From Pseudomonas sp. FP2309 (lineage in GTDB: Bacteria > Pseudomonadota > Gammaproteobacteria > Pseudomonadales > Pseudomonadaceae): 64,000 bases of DNA. The number at the start of each line of letters is the position of its first letter. Position 1 is the first letter of the stretch. Shown here piece after piece: positions 61,690-64,000 of this stretch. The notes under the pieces are model-generated. The model was not told the DNA's origin, made no database searches, and was given only the letters and a program-made list of their open reading frames with translations. The DNA lies in NCBI RefSeq assembly GCF_030687575.1, contig NZ_CP117439.1, positions 1,488,001 through 1,552,000 of the forward strand. Reading direction: 5' to 3'. A program made the position numbers and the translations under genes.

Positions 61690-62652
61690 ATGCGCGCCAT
61701 ACCGCTCCTTACGCTTTTGCTCAGTGGCTGGTTTGCACTCCCCGCCCATGCCGATGAAGCCCAAGACTGGCTGACACGGCTTGGGCGTGCAGAGCAGCAG
61801 CAAAGTTTCGCAGGGACGTTCGTTTACGAACGGAACGGCAGTTTTTCTACCCACGACATCTGGCATCGCGTCCAGAACGGTCAGGTCCGCGAGCGGCTTT
61901 TGCAGCTTGATGGTTCTGCCCAGGAAGTTGTGCGTGTAGATGGTCGTACCCAGTGTGTCAGCGGCACCCTTGTCGCCGGCCTCGGTAATTCGCGTGATGC
62001 GCCTTCACGTGCACTTGATCCAAAAAAACTCAATCAATTCTACGAACTGGCTGTTGTCGGTAAATCCCGCGTGGCCGGTCGTAATGCAGTGATTGTGTCG
62101 ATCACGCCGCGTGACCAATACCGCTACGGTTTTGAACTGCACCTGGATCGTGACACCGCACTGCCGCTCAAGTCGCTGTTGCTCAATGAGCAAGGGCAGT
62201 TGTTGGAGCGCTTTCAATTCACTCGGTTGAATACCTCGACCGCACCCGAAGAGCGCGACTTGCAGCCCACTAGCGACTGCAACCCGATCTCCGTCGCTGA
62301 TGCTCAGTCGCCGCAGAGCGAGTCTAGCGTGGCGTGGCACTTGGAGTGGTTGCCCCCGGGGTTTGACTTGACCAACAGCACGACCCATAAAGACATCCAT
62401 ACCAAAGCCACAGTCGACAGCTTGATGTATGAAGACGGGCTGGCGCGTTTCTCGGTATTTCTAGAGCCGATCAGTGATGTGAGTGTGACCGAGACCCGCA
62501 CGCAGCTGGGCCCAACGGTTGCTGTATCTCGTCGGTTGAATACGGTGGACGGGGCGATGATGGTCACGGTCGTCGGTGAAATTCCGATCGGTACCGCCGA
62601 GCGCATTGCGCTCTCGGTGCGTGCTGAGAAAAACGCGACCACCAAGCCGTGA
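61690..62652 (+). CDS. mucB: periplasmic negative regulator MucB (RseB)
   Basis: 320 residues with a signal peptide ending PAHA-DEAQDW. The N-terminal LolA-like domain (LGRAEQQQSFAGTFVYERNGSF) and C-terminal domain (WLPPGFDLT, VYEDGLARFSVFLEP-type) match RseB/MucB. It shields MucA from proteolysis and is thought to sense mislocalised lipid or LPS. It lies 16 bp behind mucA. Confidence 0.95.
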   Translation: MRAIPLLTLLLSGWFALPAHADEAQDWLTRLGRAEQQQSFAGTFVYERNGSFSTHDIWHRVQNGQVRERLLQLDGSAQEVVRVDGRTQCVSGTLVAGLGNSRDAPSRALDPKKLNQFYELAVVGKSRVAGRNAVIVSITPRDQYRYGFELHLDRDTALPLKSLLLNEQGQLLERFQFTRLNTSTAPEERDLQPTSDCNPISVADAQSPQSESSVAWHLEWLPPGFDLTNSTTHKDIHTKATVDSLMYEDGLARFSVFLEPISDVSVTETRTQLGPTVAVSRRLNTVDGAMMVTVVGEIPIGTAERIALSVRAEKNATTKP

Positions 62653-62887
62653 GTCGTTAATCCTATGTTCATCCAGGTCTTTCAATGTGTGTCTACGCCG
62701 GGTTGGCTGTGCGGAAACATGAAATGTCCGGATCAGCATTTTCACTTGCAAAATTCTTCCATGTTTTTTATAGGTCAGGGTCTGTTGGCCCTGGCCTTGT
62801 TTCGTTCGCGGAACGAAGACGTCGGTCGTAGTCTCCGGCGCTTATTGAACCCTGTCGCTCAACCCTGCTCGTCGTAACGGGAGCTGT
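62653..62887. other. mucB-mucD intergenic region without mucC
   Basis: A 70-codon frame (62665-62877) exists but lacks a convincing ribosome site and shows no resemblance to MucC. The 235-bp space is too short for the roughly 150-residue MucC found here in P. aeruginosa. It may hold a separate mucD promoter. Confidence 0.6.
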
Positions 62888-64000
62888 ATGTCGATACCAC
62901 GTTTGAAATCCTACTTGTCCATTGTCGCCACGGTACTGGTGCTGGGTCAGGCTTTACCTGCGCAAGCGGCCGAGCTGCCTGACTTTACCCAGTTGGTTGA
63001 GCAGGCCTCGCCGGCCGTGGTGAACATCAGTACCACGCAGAAACTGCCGGATCGCAAAGTGTCGAACCAGCAGATGCCCGACCTGGAGGGTCTGCCGCCG
63101 ATGTTGCGCGAGTTCTTCGAGCGCGGCATGCCGCAACCGCGCTCCCCGCGGGGCGGTGGTCAGCGTGAAGCGCAGTCCCTGGGCTCTGGCTTTATCATTT
63201 CGCCGGATGGCTACATCCTCACCAACAACCACGTAATTGCCGACGCCGACGAAATCCTGGTGCGCCTGGCTGACCGCAGTGAGCTCAAAGCCAAATTGGT
63301 GGGCACCGACCCGCGTTCCGACGTCGCGCTGTTGAAGATTGAAGGCAAGGACTTGCCGGTATTGAAGCTGGGCAAGTCCCAGGACCTGAAGGCCGGGCAA
63401 TGGGTCGTCGCCATTGGTTCGCCGTTCGGCTTTGACCACACCGTGACCCAGGGCATCGTCAGTGCCATCGGCCGCAGCCTGCCGAACGAAAACTACGTGC
63501 CTTTCATTCAGACCGACGTGCCGATCAACCCGGGTAACTCCGGTGGTCCGTTGTTCAACCTGGCGGGCGAAGTGGTCGGGATCAACTCGCAGATCTACAC
63601 GCGTTCCGGTGGCTTCATGGGGGTGTCGTTCGCAATCCCGATCGACGTTGCCATGGATGTTTCCAATCAGCTGAAAAGCGGTGGCAAGGTCAGCCGTGGC
63701 TGGTTGGGCGTAGTGATCCAGGAGGTGAACAAAGACCTCGCTGAGTCCTTCGGCCTCGACAAGCCGGCTGGTGCGCTGGTCGCACAGATCCAGGACGGCG
63801 GCCCTGCGGCTAAAGGCGGCCTGCAAGTCGGCGACGTGATCCTGAGCATGAATGGCCAACCTATCGTCATGTCGGCAGACTTGCCGCATCTGGTGGGCGC
63901 ACTCAAAGCCGGCAGCAAAGCCAAACTGGAAGTGATTCGTGACGGCAAGCGCCAGAACGTTGAGCTAACCGTCGGTGCGATTCCCGAGGAAGGCGCAACG
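62888..64000 (+). CDS. mucD: periplasmic serine protease MucD (DegP/HtrA), 5' part
   Basis: 371 codons are present from the ATG at 62888; the gene runs past the window end. The signal peptide ends AQA-AELPDF. The trypsin-like triad is H115 (NNHVIADA), D145 (DPRSDVALLK) and S218 (NPGNSGGPLF). The first PDZ domain starts near 280 (RGWLGVVIQEVN) and is complete; a second is expected outside. It degrades misfolded envelope proteins and dampens AlgU activation. Confidence 0.96.
   Translation, partial: MSIPRLKSYLSIVATVLVLGQALPAQAAELPDFTQLVEQASPAVVNISTTQKLPDRKVSNQQMPDLEGLPPMLREFFERGMPQPRSPRGGGQREAQSLGSGFIISPDGYILTNNHVIADADEILVRLADRSELKAKLVGTDPRSDVALLKIEGKDLPVLKLGKSQDLKAGQWVVAIGSPFGFDHTVTQGIVSAIGRSLPNENYVPFIQTDVPINPGNSGGPLFNLAGEVVGINSQIYTRSGGFMGVSFAIPIDVAMDVSNQLKSGGKVSRGWLGVVIQEVNKDLAESFGLDKPAGALVAQIQDGGPAAKGGLQVGDVILSMNGQPIVMSADLPHLVGALKAGSKAKLEVIRDGKRQNVELTVGAIPEEGAT

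Noticed and set aside
62665..62877. 70-codon frame as a possible mucC
   Set aside because: Too short, no resemblance to MucC and no ribosome site.
1..64000. CRISPR arrays
   Set aside because: No regularly spaced direct repeats with spacers; the repeats found are REP elements, a tandem duplication and protein-level repeats.

Overview
The window is a stretch of chromosome from a fluorescent Pseudomonas, most likely of the P. fluorescens group. The evidence is its high GC, the gene content (algU-mucA-mucB-mucD, olsBA, phaG, opdH-tctCBA with tctDE, acpH) and REP-type palindromes. Most of it is ordinary core and accessory chromosome with closely packed short operons.

Layout. At 1-3.7 kb an ArsR-type regulator diverges from acpH, followed by olsBA (ornithine lipids) and a serine hydrolase with a small membrane protein. 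At 3.4-12.1 kb lies an island of PAAR-tipped effectors. Two near-identical 470-residue PAAR proteins carry different glycine-rich membrane tips. Four paralogous 129-residue membrane proteins, read as immunity proteins, accompany them, with two displaced toxin tips. The island arose by tandem duplication: a 569-bp chromosomal segment and a 100-bp leader are repeated at the unit boundaries. An IS5-family element with clear ends sits inside the immunity gene next to one intact effector. One displaced tip has lost its membrane segment.

12.4-23.3 kb: YceI protein, phospholipase D/cardiolipin synthase-like enzyme, subtilisin autotransporter, bglX, a lemA-TPM-TPM cluster and a methyltransferase. 23.3-28.8 kb: a REPIN, a DMT exporter and an iron-responsive FecI-FecR-TonB receptor system behind a candidate Fur box. 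28.8-41.6 kb: a SIR2-like DUF4917 protein, an iron-dependent alcohol dehydrogenase, a LysR/CoA-transferase/HMG-CoA-lyase-like/MFS catabolic cluster, transporters, ogt, a decayed HicB antitoxin and tRNA-Gly(CCC). 41.7-48.1 kb: stand-alone phaG, rsuA, a chemoreceptor, a tyrosine-rich lipoprotein, an ECH-family hydrolase and ung.

48.1-55.8 kb: a complete tricarboxylate uptake system. The outer-membrane porin OpdH, binding protein TctC, permease TctBA and an attached AbrB-family protein are divergent from the TctDE two-component system. Three CTTTCA repeats at exact 11-bp spacing lie between them. 55.8-64 kb: an HDOD protein, ygfZ, sdhE, a YgfX-like protein, nadB and the envelope-stress operon algU-mucA-mucB-mucD, cut by the window end. 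Two AlgU-type promoters precede algU and no mucC lies between mucB and mucD.

No CRISPR array, rRNA, prophage or type VI secretion structural gene was seen.
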